From: Prevotellaceae bacterium UBA1746
GTDB lineage: Bacteria; Bacteroidota; Bacteroidia; Bacteroidales; Bacteroidaceae
Direction: 5' to 3'
Length of the DNA: 64,000 nt
Assembly: GCA_002314875.1 (NCBI GenBank)
Contig: DCHS01000017.1
Coordinates: 62,001 to 126,000, forward strand
This document shows, piece by piece, positions 17,549 through 26,609 of the stretch (its first letter is position 1; every line of letters starts with the position of its first letter). Made by a program: the position numbers and the translations under genes. Under the pieces are notes generated by a model. That model ran no database searches. It had not been told where the DNA came from and was given only the letters and a program-made list of their open reading frames with translations.

Positions 17549-19366
17549 TTACATGCGCTCGGGCATTTCAATACCGAGGAGGTTCATACCGAGGCGAACG
17601 ACCTTGGCAACATTTGCGCTGAGGACGAGACGGAAGTCACGTTTTGCACTGTCTTCTTCGCGGAGGATAGAGAAATCGTGATAGAACTGGTTGTATTCCT
17701 TAACGAGATCGTAGCAGTAGTTTGCGATAGCAGAAGGACTGTAGTCCTGGCCAGCAGAACGAACTACCTCAGCGAAGTCTGCGGTATGCTGGATAAGTTC
17801 TTCTTCCTTGGTGCTGAGTTCCACATTTTCAGGGAGAGCAACGGGCATTTGAATGCCTGCATCCTGAGCCTTGCGGAGAATAGAGCGGATTCGTGCGTAG
17901 GTATACTGGATGAAGGGACCGGTATTTCCGTTGAAGTCAATAGATTCTTCGGGGTTGAAGAGCATGTTCTTGCGAGCGTCAACCTTGAGAAGGAAATACT
18001 TGAGGGCACCCATACCAACGATGCGGGCAACTTCCTGCTTTTCTTCTTCGCTCATATCGGTGTTCTTGCCAGCCTCATCCATGGTGATGCGAGCCTGAGC
18101 AATCATGCCGGCGATCAGATCGTCTGCGTCAACGACAGTACCTTCGCGGCTCTTCATCTTGCCATTGGGAAGTTCAACCATACCGTAGCTGAAGTGCACG
18201 AGATCCTTACCCCAATCGAAGCCAAGCTTGTCGAGAAGGATGGAAAGAACCTGGAAGTGGTAGTTCTGCTCGTTACCAACGACATAAACCATCTTGTTGA
18301 TGGGATAATCCTGGAAACGAAGTTTTGCGGTACCGATATCCTGGGTCATATAAACGCTGGTGCCATCGCTACGGAGAAGGAGTTTCTCATCGAGGCCTTC
18401 AGCGGTGAGGTCAGCCCATACAGAGTTGTCGGGACGACGGTAGAAGATTCCCTTTTCGAGACCTTCGTCCACCTTTTCCTTACCTTCAAGATAGGTGTCA
18501 GATTCGTAGTAAATCTTGTCAAAGTTTACACCGAGAGCCTTGTAGGTTTCATCGAAACCAGCATAAACCCATTCGTTCATCTTACGCCAGAGGCCGCGAA
18601 CTTCGGGATCGTTGTTTTCCCACTTTACGAGCATATCATGAGCCTCAACAATGAGCGGAGCCTCGTTCTTTGCGCGTGTTTCAGCGGTTTCTACGTCAAC
18701 ACCTTCAGCGATGAGGCGTTCCTTGATTTCCTTAACTTCAGCGCGATAGTGCTTGTCGAAGGCTACATAGTAATCACCAATGAGGTGATCGCCCTTCTTT
18801 CCGCTGGTTTCAGGAGTTTCGCCATTGCCATACTTCAGCCAAGCCAACATGGATTTGCAGATGTGGATACCACGGTCATTAACGATATTGGTCTTTACGA
18901 CGCGATTACCATTAGCTTCTGCAATCTGAGCCACTGACCAGCCGAGGAGGTTGTTACGAACATGGCCAAGGTGGAGGGGTTTGTTGGTATTGGGAGAACT
19001 GTATTCAATCATTACGAGAGGACTGTCCACAGTTGCGGGAACATAACCGTAGGTCTCGTTTGCGTTGATTTCTGCGAGGAGCTGAATCCACTTCGCAGGA
19101 GCAATCACAAGATTGAGGAAGCCCTTAACGACATTGAACTTGGAAACAAGATCAGTATTGTCTATGAGCCACTGACCGATTTCTGCACCGGTATCTTCGG
19201 GCTTCTTGCGACTTGCGCGAAGGAAGGGGAAAGTGACGAGGGTGAGATGGCCCTCAAACTCAGGACGGGTCTTCTGGATCTGTACCTGCTTGGAGTCAAC
19301 ATCTACGCCGTAGAGCGCCTTGAGAGCCTCTACTGCTGAGGTAGAAAGAAGGTTTGCTATATTCAT
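17549..19366 (-). CDS. argS: Arginyl-tRNA synthetase
   Basis: The start is set at the ATG of MNIANLLSTSAVEALKALYG, 10 codons inside the open frame, because the earlier codons lie over the promoter. This gives 605 aa. The N-terminal Add1-like domain is followed by the class I catalytic domain with YSSPNTNKPLHLGHVRNNLLG (HLGH form of HIGH), and the C-terminal DALR anticodon domain ends in GMNLLGIEMPERM, as usual for ArgS. It charges tRNA-Arg in the cytoplasm. It has its own promoter at 19394 and no close operon partner. Confidence 0.97.
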   Translation of the reverse strand: MNIANLLSTSAVEALKALYGVDVDSKQVQIQKTRPEFEGHLTLVTFPFLRASRKKPEDTGAEIGQWLIDNTDLVSKFNVVKGFLNLVIAPAKWIQLLAEINANETYGYVPATVDSPLVMIEYSSPNTNKPLHLGHVRNNLLGWSVAQIAEANGNRVVKTNIVNDRGIHICKSMLAWLKYGNGETPETSGKKGDHLIGDYYVAFDKHYRAEVKEIKERLIAEGVDVETAETRAKNEAPLIVEAHDMLVKWENNDPEVRGLWRKMNEWVYAGFDETYKALGVNFDKIYYESDTYLEGKEKVDEGLEKGIFYRRPDNSVWADLTAEGLDEKLLLRSDGTSVYMTQDIGTAKLRFQDYPINKMVYVVGNEQNYHFQVLSILLDKLGFDWGKDLVHFSYGMVELPNGKMKSREGTVVDADDLIAGMIAQARITMDEAGKNTDMSEEEKQEVARIVGMGALKYFLLKVDARKNMLFNPEESIDFNGNTGPFIQYTYARIRSILRKAQDAGIQMPVALPENVELSTKEEELIQHTADFAEVVRSAGQDYSPSAIANYCYDLVKEYNQFYHDFSILREEDSAKRDFRLVLSANVAKVVRLGMNLLGIEMPERM

Positions 19367-19393
19367 TGTTTTATATTTTTTCAAATTTGGGCG

Positions 19394-19425
19394 CAAAGAT
19401 ACGATTTTTACACCGAATTACCAAC
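19394..19425 (-). promoter_or_regulatory. argS promoter
   Basis: On the - strand: -33 GTTG (19422-19425), a 20-nt spacer and -7 TATCTTTG (19394-19401), about 28 bp before the argS ATG. Confidence 0.65.
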
Positions 19426-19474
19426 ACTTTATGCAATATGCATAATGTTTTATGCGGATAATGTGGTGTTTACG

Positions 19475-20680
19475 CTATTTTGTCCATTCGTATGTGACAA
19501 TGAGCGGGTAGTGATCGCTCCAATTCACAGAGTTTTCAATGCGGGCATTGATGGGTTTGAAATCTTTTGAATAGAACTGGTGATCAATGCGAACGGCGAT
19601 AGCATCACGGTTGAAAGAGCGGCCCATGCCTTGACCGACTGTACGGTAAGCATCATCGAGTCCTTTCGACTTGATGCGATAGCAACTATAGGAAATCGGT
19701 GTTTCGTTGAAGTCGCCGCAGACGATTTTGGGAACGTCGGGATATTGTGCAATGTAGTCCGCGATGGTGTCAGCCATCAAGGCGCGGATCTGAGCGGCAT
19801 TGGCTATCTTTCCGGCGAGATGACGCGATTTTAGATAGGTTGAGTCTTTCTTTTCGCTGGACTCTTTGGGATTGTGAACAATCTCGCTGTATTGGGTGCG
19901 TTCGTCGTAAGACAAATGGTTGGTCTTCAGATGGCAGTTCACGATGAGCAACTGCTTATTGTCAGGCATTCGAATCCAATAGGCTACGGCCGCATTAGTT
20001 TCATGCTGGGTGACAATCTGTGTACGCTCAATAGGATAGCGTGAACAGCAGGTGATTTGCGTTGTTTTTGGAGCGATTTCGATATAGGGATATCGTTCTT
20101 TGAATTCTGGATGTTGGTCAGCCCAGGTATTAAGACTTCCACTACCCTCTTCGATGCAAATGATATCAGCAAACTGGTTCTGCAAATCGCGGAGTTTTTC
20201 GCCTTGCACGGCTTCCGTAGTGATATTTGCAAAGTTGCAAGCATTGAAATTCATCACGCGGAGAGCATTCTTAGAAGCCTTATGGGCAGATTGGAAGAAA
20301 TTTAAAGGGCAATAGCTTCGGATACTTCCAAAACAAAGGATGCAGCCGAGAAGGGAAATCCAGCATTTTCTGGGTGCAAAGATAAGGCTGAGGAAGAAAA
20401 CAAAGATCGTTCCTCCGAGTGCCAAAGGAAATCCAAGTCCACAAACTGCGGCAAGGCGGAACGTGGCAGGACTGACATAAGCGCTGGCGGCACAGGTCCA
20501 TAAAGCAATAACTGAAACCCATGAAGCTGCAGCTATGATGGCGTCTAAGGCAATACGCAAAAAGCCGCGCGGCGGCGTTTTCTTGCTGCTGCGGGCTTTC
20601 TTCGCTCCCTCGTTCTTCGGCTTAGGCGCAGAAGTGGGAGTGACTTTTTGCTTGTTATTTGTTATTGTCGAAGAGCTCAC
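19475..20680 (-). CDS. Membrane-anchored endonuclease/exonuclease/phosphatase (EEP) family protein
   Basis: This 401-aa protein has a basic, Ser/Lys-rich N-terminal tail (residues 1-40), about three transmembrane helices (about 41-130) and then an EEP hydrolase domain. Metal and catalytic motifs are visible: LRVMNFNACNF, IICIEEGS, NCHLKTNH, VCGDFNETP and NWSDHYPLIVTYE. The domain occurs in nucleases and in lipid phosphatases and sphingomyelinases, so the substrate is open. The catalytic domain is probably on the periplasmic side. Its start overlaps the 3' end of the rhomboid gene by 26 bp, so the two are translationally coupled. Confidence 0.85.
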   Translation of the reverse strand: MSSSTITNNKQKVTPTSAPKPKNEGAKKARSSKKTPPRGFLRIALDAIIAAASWVSVIALWTCAASAYVSPATFRLAAVCGLGFPLALGGTIFVFFLSLIFAPRKCWISLLGCILCFGSIRSYCPLNFFQSAHKASKNALRVMNFNACNFANITTEAVQGEKLRDLQNQFADIICIEEGSGSLNTWADQHPEFKERYPYIEIAPKTTQITCCSRYPIERTQIVTQHETNAAVAYWIRMPDNKQLLIVNCHLKTNHLSYDERTQYSEIVHNPKESSEKKDSTYLKSRHLAGKIANAAQIRALMADTIADYIAQYPDVPKIVCGDFNETPISYSCYRIKSKGLDDAYRTVGQGMGRSFNRDAIAVRIDHQFYSKDFKPINARIENSVNWSDHYPLIVTYEWTK

Positions 20681-21683
20681 GTTTTTCTTCTTCCGTCAAT
20701 GAATCATAACCAGAACGGCGTACTTTATCCAAAATCTTATCGATACGTTCCTGCTGTTCTTTTGAGCGTTTCTTTTCTTCGTTACGACGTGCATTGTATT
20801 CGTGATCAGGGTTATCGTAACGCTTGGAATTCATCGTATTCTTTTTGCCGCCGAAGATACTGCGTATTCCTTCTTCAAGGCTGGCGCCGAGATTTTGGAA
20901 CCAGGCAGAAATACGTTGTAAAGTACCCATATTGTTATAGGTTCCTCGGTTGTAACCGCGATTCTGCTGCTGGGCATAATTGCTCCAACCTGTGAACTGA
21001 GGTCGGCTGGCCTTCTTGCGCCAATAGCGGATTAACAGGAAACCGAAGAACATACCGCCGAGATGGGCGAAATGTGCAATGTTACCGTTGGAGGCAAAGG
21101 CTGACAGAAACTCAATGACCGCAAAGGCACATACAAAGTACTTCGCCTTCATCGGAATGGGCGGGAAGAGAAGAACGATGCGCTCGTTAGGGAAAGTCAT
21201 ACCGAAGGCGAGGAGAATACCATACACGGCACCGCTGGCACCAATGGTAGCCCAGGAATTGAGGAAATCACCGGTAGCAAGAACGGACATGCCGGTATTG
21301 ACCAAAGAATAATTATTGAGGCCGTAGTAGAAGTATTCACCTGTCTGCCACAATTCCTGACAAAGAGCAGCACCGATACCGCAGACGAGATAGTAGATGA
21401 GGAACCTCTTCTGTGACATCGTCTGTTCGATGATACGTCCGAACATCCAAAGGGAGAACATGTTCATCAAAACATGGCTCCATGAGCCGTGCAGGAACAT
21501 ATAGGTCACCAACTGCCAGATATGGAAGTTATTGGCAAGATAGAAGTGGAGACCGAATGTTTCTGTCAGTACATCATTATTTAGTGTTACGCCGTAGTGA
21601 TTATTCACCACCATCTGTAACATGAAAATGATGATGTTGATAAAAAGGAGATTTCGGGTGACAGGGGGAATGTTCTTAAACAT
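20655..21683 (-). CDS. Rhomboid-family intramembrane serine protease
   Basis: The start is taken at MFKNIPPVTRNLLFINIIIF, which opens the first membrane helix; 15 upstream codons are unlikely. This gives 342 aa. The signature HGSWSHVLMNMFSLWMFG, the catalytic Ser in GASGAVYGIL and the catalytic His in HFAHLGGMFFGFLL are present. A soluble C-terminal tail of about 120 residues is rich in Arg, Glu and Lys and ends EEEKRELFDNNK, as in many Bacteroidetes rhomboids. It cleaves transmembrane substrates in the inner membrane; targets are unknown. It overlaps the EEP gene by 26 bp. Confidence 0.92.
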   Translation of the reverse strand: MFKNIPPVTRNLLFINIIIFMLQMVVNNHYGVTLNNDVLTETFGLHFYLANNFHIWQLVTYMFLHGSWSHVLMNMFSLWMFGRIIEQTMSQKRFLIYYLVCGIGAALCQELWQTGEYFYYGLNNYSLVNTGMSVLATGDFLNSWATIGASGAVYGILLAFGMTFPNERIVLLFPPIPMKAKYFVCAFAVIEFLSAFASNGNIAHFAHLGGMFFGFLLIRYWRKKASRPQFTGWSNYAQQQNRGYNRGTYNNMGTLQRISAWFQNLGASLEEGIRSIFGGKKNTMNSKRYDNPDHEYNARRNEEKKRSKEQQERIDKILDKVRRSGYDSLTEEEKRELFDNNK

Positions 21684-21750
21684 ATAATAAAGTTTTAGAG
21701 AAATAAGATTTAGCAAAATCTTTGCCAAAAATCAATTTCCCCAAAGGGAA

Positions 21751-21796
21751 ACTAAGTCGGACCCAGTATTTACCGGGCCTGACTTAGTATATTTTT
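21751..21796. terminator. Terminator between nhaD and the rhomboid gene
   Basis: An 8-bp outer stem ACTAAGTC / GACTTAGT (21751-21758 with 21781-21788) encloses an imperfect GGACCC/GGGCCT stem. It lies just after the nhaD stop (- strand). A T-run is also present on + (21792-21796). Confidence 0.65.
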
Positions 21797-21818
21797 CAAA
21801 AGATCAGCGTGTCGCTAA

Positions 21819-23126
21819 TTAGAAGATGCACTTTTCGAGCCAGTAGCAAGCCATACCTGCAACGTAACCTACGAAAGCTACCCAGGTAATCTTCTTGAGA
21901 TACCAGCCAAAGGTAATGCGCTCCATACCCATTACGGTAACACCGGCAGCAGAACCGATGATGAGCATACTACCACCGACACCGGCACAGTAAGCGAGCA
22001 ACTGCCAGAAGATGCCGTCAACAGCCATATCGCCAGTAGCAGCAATGGGATACATTTTCATTGCGCCGGCAACGAGAGGCACATTGTCAACGATACTACT
22101 GAGAATACCAATAGCACCAGTAACAACGTAGTGTTGCAATTCGCCGCAGCTAACGGTTGCCTGGTCGAGCCATTGACCGAGAGACTGGAGAACACCAATT
22201 TCAGCAAGAACACCTACTGCCATGAGGATACCGAGGAAGAAGAGGATGGTGGTGATGTCAATGCGTGAAAGCAAGTTTGTTACACGCTTTGCCATTGTAT
22301 CGTGTTCATCCTTATCGCGATAGAATACATCAGTAACAACCCAGAGTACAGCAAGTACACAGAGGATTCCTACGAAGGGAGGAAGTTCCGTAACAGTGTG
22401 GAACGCAGGAACCAAGCAGAGGCCGCCAACGCCAACGCCGAAAATTACACGTCGACGGCCACGGGTGACTGCGCTGGTTGCGAGGTCAGAGGGCTTTTTG
22501 GCAACATCGTGGCGTCCGTTCAGGCTGAACTGGAGGATGAAGCAGGGTACGATGAAACTAACAAATGAGGGGATGATGATCTCCATGATTACACCGAGGG
22601 CGGTAATCATCTTACCATTCCAAAGCATGATGGTGGTAACGTCACCGATAGGAGAGAAAGCACCACCGGAATTAGCAGCAATGATGACCATGGCAGCATA
22701 GATGAGGCGATCTTCACGACTGTCAACCAGCTTGCGGAGAATCATAATCATCACGATAGAGGTGGTAAGGTTATCAAGAACGGCACTGAGAATAGCTGTC
22801 ATGAAAGCCATACGCCAGAGGAGCTTACGCTTGGACTGACACTTTATGGTATCACGAACAAAGTTGAAGCCTCCGTGCTGATCAACGATTTCAACAATCG
22901 TCATTGCACCCATCAGGAAGAAGAGGGTGGTACCAGCTTCACCAAGATTTCTTTCGATAGCATGGCTGAGTTCGGTTGCGCCTTCAACATATCCGCCGAT
23001 AGCAAAGAGTACCCAGCAACCCACGCACATCAGCAGCGCAAATGCTGCCTTGTTTACTTTAAGAGCGCTCTCTAGGGCAATGCACAAGTAGCCCACGACA
23101 AATAGAGCAACAATCAGAGTGGTCAT
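21819..23126 (-). CDS. nhaD: Na+/H+ antiporter NhaD
   Basis: This 435-aa inner-membrane protein has about 11-12 hydrophobic segments. NhaD-type motifs are present: LSAVLDNLTTSIVMIMILRK with the Asp-Asn pair, IIAANSGGAFSPIGDVTTIMLW, and a mirror-image motif SSIVDNVPLVAGAMKMY in the second half. It extrudes Na+ in exchange for H+. It stands alone between the tRNA-Arg locus and its terminator. Alternative: another ArsB/NhaD-superfamily carrier, less likely given the two DN motifs. Confidence 0.92.
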   Translation of the reverse strand: MTTLIVALFVVGYLCIALESALKVNKAAFALLMCVGCWVLFAIGGYVEGATELSHAIERNLGEAGTTLFFLMGAMTIVEIVDQHGGFNFVRDTIKCQSKRKLLWRMAFMTAILSAVLDNLTTSIVMIMILRKLVDSREDRLIYAAMVIIAANSGGAFSPIGDVTTIMLWNGKMITALGVIMEIIIPSFVSFIVPCFILQFSLNGRHDVAKKPSDLATSAVTRGRRRVIFGVGVGGLCLVPAFHTVTELPPFVGILCVLAVLWVVTDVFYRDKDEHDTMAKRVTNLLSRIDITTILFFLGILMAVGVLAEIGVLQSLGQWLDQATVSCGELQHYVVTGAIGILSSIVDNVPLVAGAMKMYPIAATGDMAVDGIFWQLLAYCAGVGGSMLIIGSAAGVTVMGMERITFGWYLKKITWVAFVGYVAGMACYWLEKCIF

Positions 23127-23229
23127 TTTAGTAAATAATTTATGTTGTTTATAAAGTTTATTTCATTCGATTATCAGATATGTGGAACAACGTTCGACTT
23201 GATTGTGATTTATACGAAGTCCACATGCG

Positions 23230-23301
23230 TGCTCCCGTCGGGAATCGAACCCGAATCTAATCTTTAGGAGAGACTTATTCTATCCATTGAACTACAGGAG
23301 C
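23230..23301 (-). tRNA. tRNA-Arg (anticodon CCU)
   Basis: The 72-nt sequence folds by hand into a cloverleaf: acceptor GCTCCTG/CGGGAGC with discriminator A, D-stem GTTC/GAAT, anticodon stem AGTCT/AGATT with loop CTCCTAA, and T-arm TCGGG-TTCGATT-CCCGA. The anticodon CCT reads AGG. No CCA is encoded. It lies between the candidate small RNA and nhaD. Confidence 0.95.
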
Positions 23302-23312
23302 GCACTAGATAC

Positions 23313-23337
23313 AAAAAAAGGGATACCGCTGTATCCC
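23313..23337 (-). terminator. Intrinsic terminator after sufB / candidate small RNA
   Basis: A perfect 7-bp stem GGGATAC/GTATCCC with a 4-nt loop is followed on the - strand by U7. It can end the metF-holB-cvpA-sufB transcript as well as the short RNA. Confidence 0.8.
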
Positions 23338-23374
23338 AATCTTGTTAACCTTAAATCTAATACTATGAAAAACA
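23313..23374 (-). ncRNA. Candidate small RNA or terminated leader upstream of tRNA-Arg
   Basis: A promoter-like pair at 23380-23411 would start a - strand transcript near 23374. It would end after about 60 nt at the hairpin GGGATAC-AGCG-GTATCCC (23337 to 23320), which is followed by seven Us. In between lies GTGTTTTTCATAG and TTAGATTTAAGGTTAAC, with no useful reading frame. I have an impression that this leader recurs in other Bacteroidales genomes but cannot check it here. It could be a stable small RNA, an attenuator ahead of tRNA-Arg, or simply the end of the sufB transcript. Confidence 0.45.
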
Positions 23375-23379
23375 CGATG

Positions 23380-23411
23380 CAAAAGTACCGCATTTTCTGG
23401 TTAACTGCAAG
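23380..23411 (-). promoter_or_regulatory. Promoter between sufB and tRNA-Arg
   Basis: On the - strand: -33 CTTG (23408-23411), a 20-nt spacer and -7 TACTTTTG (23380-23387). It points at the small-RNA candidate and tRNA-Arg. Confidence 0.6.
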
Positions 23412-23468
23412 GATTTCAGCGAAATTTGAACTTTTTTAATAGTTCTACCTTTCTTTTTGATATATCGA

Positions 23469-24914
23469 CTATCCAACGGCGCCTTCAAGACTGACAGAAA
23501 GGAGTTTCTGTGCCTCAACGGCAAATTCCATCGGGAGCTTGTTAATGACGTCTTTAGCATAGCCGCCAACGATAAGGTTTACAGCGTCTTCCATGGGAAT
23601 ACCGCGCTGCTGGCAGTATAGCAACTGGTCTTCAGAAATCTTCGATGTCGTTGCTTCGTGTTCGACGATAGAGTCGTTATTGTGAACGTCTATGTAAGGG
23701 AAGGTGTGTGCACCGCAGGTACTGCCGAGAAGGAGGCTGTCACAAGAGGAGTAGTTACGGGAACCGTTGGCCTTGGAACCGACCTTTACGAGTCCGCGAT
23801 AGGAATTCTGGCTCTTGCCAGCAGAGATACCCTTTGAAATGATCGTAGAGCGGGTATTCTTACCGATGTGAATCATCTTGGTACCAGTATCGGCTTCCTG
23901 ATGATTATTGGTAACTGCAACGGAATAGAACTCTGCCTGGCTATTGTCGCCCATCAGCACGCAACTGGGATATTTCCAGGTAATAGCACTACCCGTTTCA
24001 ACCTGAGTCCAAGAAAGTCGGGCATTCTTTCCACGGAGTTGTCCACGTTTGGTTACGAGGTTCAATACTCCACCCTTTCCTTCGGAATCACCAGGATACC
24101 AGTTCTGGACGGTACTGTATTTTACTTCTGCATCTTCACCGACGACGATTTCGACAATGGCAGCATGTAACTGGTTTTCATCGCGCATGGGGGCGGTGCA
24201 ACCTTCGAGATAGCTGACATAGGCTCTATCATCGCAGACAATCAGTGTACGTTCAAACTGACCGGTATTGCGGGCATTGATACGGAAGTAGGTCGAAAGT
24301 TCCATGGGACAACGGACGCCCTTGGGGATATAGACGAAAGAACCATCTGAGAATACAGCGCTGTTGAGGGCAGCGAAGTAGTTATCACGATAAGGAACGA
24401 CGGAACCAAGATATTTACGGACGAGTTCCGGGTTCTCGCGTACAGCCTCACTGATACTGCTGAAGATAATTCCTTTTTCCTGCAAACGTTCTTTGAAGGT
24501 AGTCTTTACGGAAACAGAGTCCATAACGGCGTCTACTGCAACGCCTGCAAGTGCCATACGTTCTTCGAGGGGAATACCGAGTTTATCGAAGGTCTTCATG
24601 AGTTCGGGGTCAATCTCCTCACTCTTCTTCTCACGCTGGCCTTTTGTAGGGTCAGCATAATAGGAAATCGCTTGATAATCAATTTCTGGAAGGTTAACAT
24701 GTCCCCATGTGGGAGCTGTCTGTTCTTTCCAATAGCGATAGGCTTTCAAACGAAATTCCAGCAGCCATTCCGGTTCCTCTTTCTTCTGAGAAATTAAACG
24801 GATGACATCCTCGTTGAGGCCAACGGGGATAATCTCGGTCTCAACATCTGTTGTGAAGCCGTGTTCGTATTTTTGTTCCGCAAGAGAGCGGATAAGTTCG
24901 TTATTTTCTGCCAT
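23469..24914 (-). CDS. sufB: Fe-S cluster assembly protein SufB
   Basis: The start is taken at [20 protein letters not shown], six codons inside the open frame, matching the usual SufB N-terminus. This gives 481 aa. The protein shows the SufB/SufD beta-helix core and C-terminal motifs [45 protein letters not shown] and [21 protein letters not shown]. It is the scaffold of the SufBCD complex that builds Fe-S clusters. It is last in the metF-holB-cvpA-sufB operon; sufC and sufD are not in the window, which is unusual. Confidence 0.96.
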   Translation of the reverse strand: MAENNELIRSLAEQKYEHGFTTDVETEIIPVGLNEDVIRLISQKKEEPEWLLEFRLKAYRYWKEQTAPTWGHVNLPEIDYQAISYYADPTKGQREKKSEEIDPELMKTFDKLGIPLEERMALAGVAVDAVMDSVSVKTTFKERLQEKGIIFSSISEAVRENPELVRKYLGSVVPYRDNYFAALNSAVFSDGSFVYIPKGVRCPMELSTYFRINARNTGQFERTLIVCDDRAYVSYLEGCTAPMRDENQLHAAIVEIVVGEDAEVKYSTVQNWYPGDSEGKGGVLNLVTKRGQLRGKNARLSWTQVETGSAITWKYPSCVLMGDNSQAEFYSVAVTNNHQEADTGTKMIHIGKNTRSTIISKGISAGKSQNSYRGLVKVGSKANGSRNYSSCDSLLLGSTCGAHTFPYIDVHNNDSIVEHEATTSKISEDQLLYCQQRGIPMEDAVNLIVGGYAKDVINKLPMEFAVEAQKLLSVSLEGAVG

Positions 24915-24932
24915 TTTGATAATGTATAACAA

Positions 24933-25475
24933 TCAATGTTTTACATCTACCCAAATCGTGTCGCCAGCTGTTGCAGCCTTGTCTGCAGGTGTGATGGTGT
25001 TAACCTCATCCTTCGGTGTAATAGCCCAATCTACCAAAGTGCTCAGAACGCCCTTGACGGGTTCGTAGAGTTTACTATCGGCCGTGCGCTCCTCGTTGAG
25101 GATGTGAAGAGCACTCATTGCGCTAAGAATACAGCTGAGAAGAATGGTGAATTTGATGACGCTGACAACGATACCGCCAATGCTGTTAATACCTCCGATA
25201 AAGGTATTCTTGAAACATTTGGTCAATACATTGGCTGCAAGGCCGAGAACGATTGGAGCACAAATCCACAAGATAAAAAATGCGGCGATACTCGTAATCA
25301 TGTTCCCTTCAGAACCATTTACTGCGAGGTAAGAGCCAAAGGTAGAATAGCAGGTAGCAGCGATGAAAAGTCCGAAAAGAAAACCGATAGCTGAGGCGAT
25401 TTCCTTAATCAGTCCGTTTCTCCAACCACTGAGAACGGCCCAGGCTAGTACGACAAGAATAAAAATATCTAACAT
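24933..25475 (-). CDS. CvpA-family membrane protein
   Basis: This 180-aa protein has four hydrophobic segments and the CvpA pattern (DIFILVVLAWAVLSGWRNGLIKEIASAIGFLFGLFIA near the N-terminus; GGINSIGGIVVSVIKFTILL later). The family was named for colicin V production in E. coli; its molecular role is not settled. The C-terminal tail is polar and probably soluble. It lies 11 bp after holB and 18 bp before sufB, so it is co-transcribed with both. Confidence 0.85.
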   Translation of the reverse strand: MLDIFILVVLAWAVLSGWRNGLIKEIASAIGFLFGLFIAATCYSTFGSYLAVNGSEGNMITSIAAFFILWICAPIVLGLAANVLTKCFKNTFIGGINSIGGIVVSVIKFTILLSCILSAMSALHILNEERTADSKLYEPVKGVLSTLVDWAITPKDEVNTITPADKAATAGDTIWVDVKH

Positions 25476-25486
25476 AATCTGTTTGT

Positions 25487-26581
25487 TTATTGTATCAGCA
25501 AGACAATCATTTTGAGTGCGAAGTCAAAGAAAACCATTTTGGAGTTCGTGTTCTGCTCGATGTCTTTCTGTGCAGACGATAGTTCTTCCATAATACCAAT
25601 GACATTCCGCTCGTTGATAAATCGTGCGAAATTGACGGAGAAATCGCTCTCGTCACGTGTCATGTAGTTGAGCTCTGGATTATGGAAATTGTAGATGAAG
25701 TTTTCACGAACGAGATGCTGGCAATAATTGAGGAAGGCTTTCTGGCGTTCGCGTCCCCAACCGGCAATCTGTTCTGCCCAGGCTTTCATTTCCTTGATAT
25801 CTCGCAAGTAGCATTTTCGCATGAGCATGATAAACATGCTGAAGAATTGCGCCTCATCCTCGCTGACTGTGATCTGTTGTAAGGCTCTGGTATAGCTGCC
25901 GCCTGCAGCATGAGCGATATAGCGGGCCATATCAGCATCCAGTCCACGCTGTGAGATGAGAGCTTCTTCTATCTCGTTTGTTTTCAATCCCTTGAAATCA
26001 AAACGCTGACAGCGGCTGACGATCGTATCGAGGAGTTGCTCAGGATGATTGGAAACAAGAATAAAGATGGTCTGCTGAGGAGGTTCCTCGAGAATCTTCA
26101 GAATCTTGTTTGCGCAAGTGGTATTCATCATTTCCGGTAGCCAGATAATCATGACCTTGAAGCCTCCTTGCGAGGAAACGAGATTGAGTTTATGGAGGAT
26201 GCTTGTGCTCTCCTCAGCGTAGATTTGCAGGTTTTTTGCATCTTTGCTAAGGAAACTCATCCATGAATTAAGATCGAAATAATGCGACTGGCTAAGTATG
26301 TCACGCCACTTATCGATAAACTGATCGGAGGTAGGACCGCTCTGCTGACCGCTGGGTTTATATACCGGGAAAACGAAGTGTAAATCGGGGTGCATTAAAC
26401 TCGCAGCCATACGCTTTCCACGCTCATCAGCATGGAAAGACAACAACGTCTGTGCATAGTCGATAGCCATGGCTAATTTTCCGCAACCCTCAGGGCCGCA
26501 GAAAAGCAGAGCATGTGGCACTCGGCCTTCATTGAGCAGCATTTCAAGCCGTTCCTTGATTTCTTTTTGGGCTATGACCAT
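25487..26581 (-). CDS. holB: DNA polymerase III delta' subunit (HolB-like)
   Basis: This 364-aa AAA+ clamp-loader subunit has a modified Walker A (GPEGCGKLA, with Leu where Ser/Thr is expected), which fits delta' subunits that do not hydrolyse ATP. ILKILEEPPQQTIFILVSNHPEQLLDTIVSRCQRF contains the SRC motif. The usual zinc-binding cysteines of DnaX are absent, arguing for delta' rather than gamma/tau. It helps load the sliding clamp. It starts 28 bp after the metF stop. Confidence 0.88.
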   Translation of the reverse strand: MVIAQKEIKERLEMLLNEGRVPHALLFCGPEGCGKLAMAIDYAQTLLSFHADERGKRMAASLMHPDLHFVFPVYKPSGQQSGPTSDQFIDKWRDILSQSHYFDLNSWMSFLSKDAKNLQIYAEESTSILHKLNLVSSQGGFKVMIIWLPEMMNTTCANKILKILEEPPQQTIFILVSNHPEQLLDTIVSRCQRFDFKGLKTNEIEEALISQRGLDADMARYIAHAAGGSYTRALQQITVSEDEAQFFSMFIMLMRKCYLRDIKEMKAWAEQIAGWGRERQKAFLNYCQHLVRENFIYNFHNPELNYMTRDESDFSVNFARFINERNVIGIMEELSSAQKDIEQNTNSKMVFFDFALKMIVLLIQ

Positions 26582-26609
26582 GATTATTCAGATTATTATT
26601 GTTGTTGCC

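Noticed and set aside
17678..18937. + strand open frame (419 codons) opposite argS
   Set aside because: It lies wholly within argS on the other strand, has no start context and no family features.
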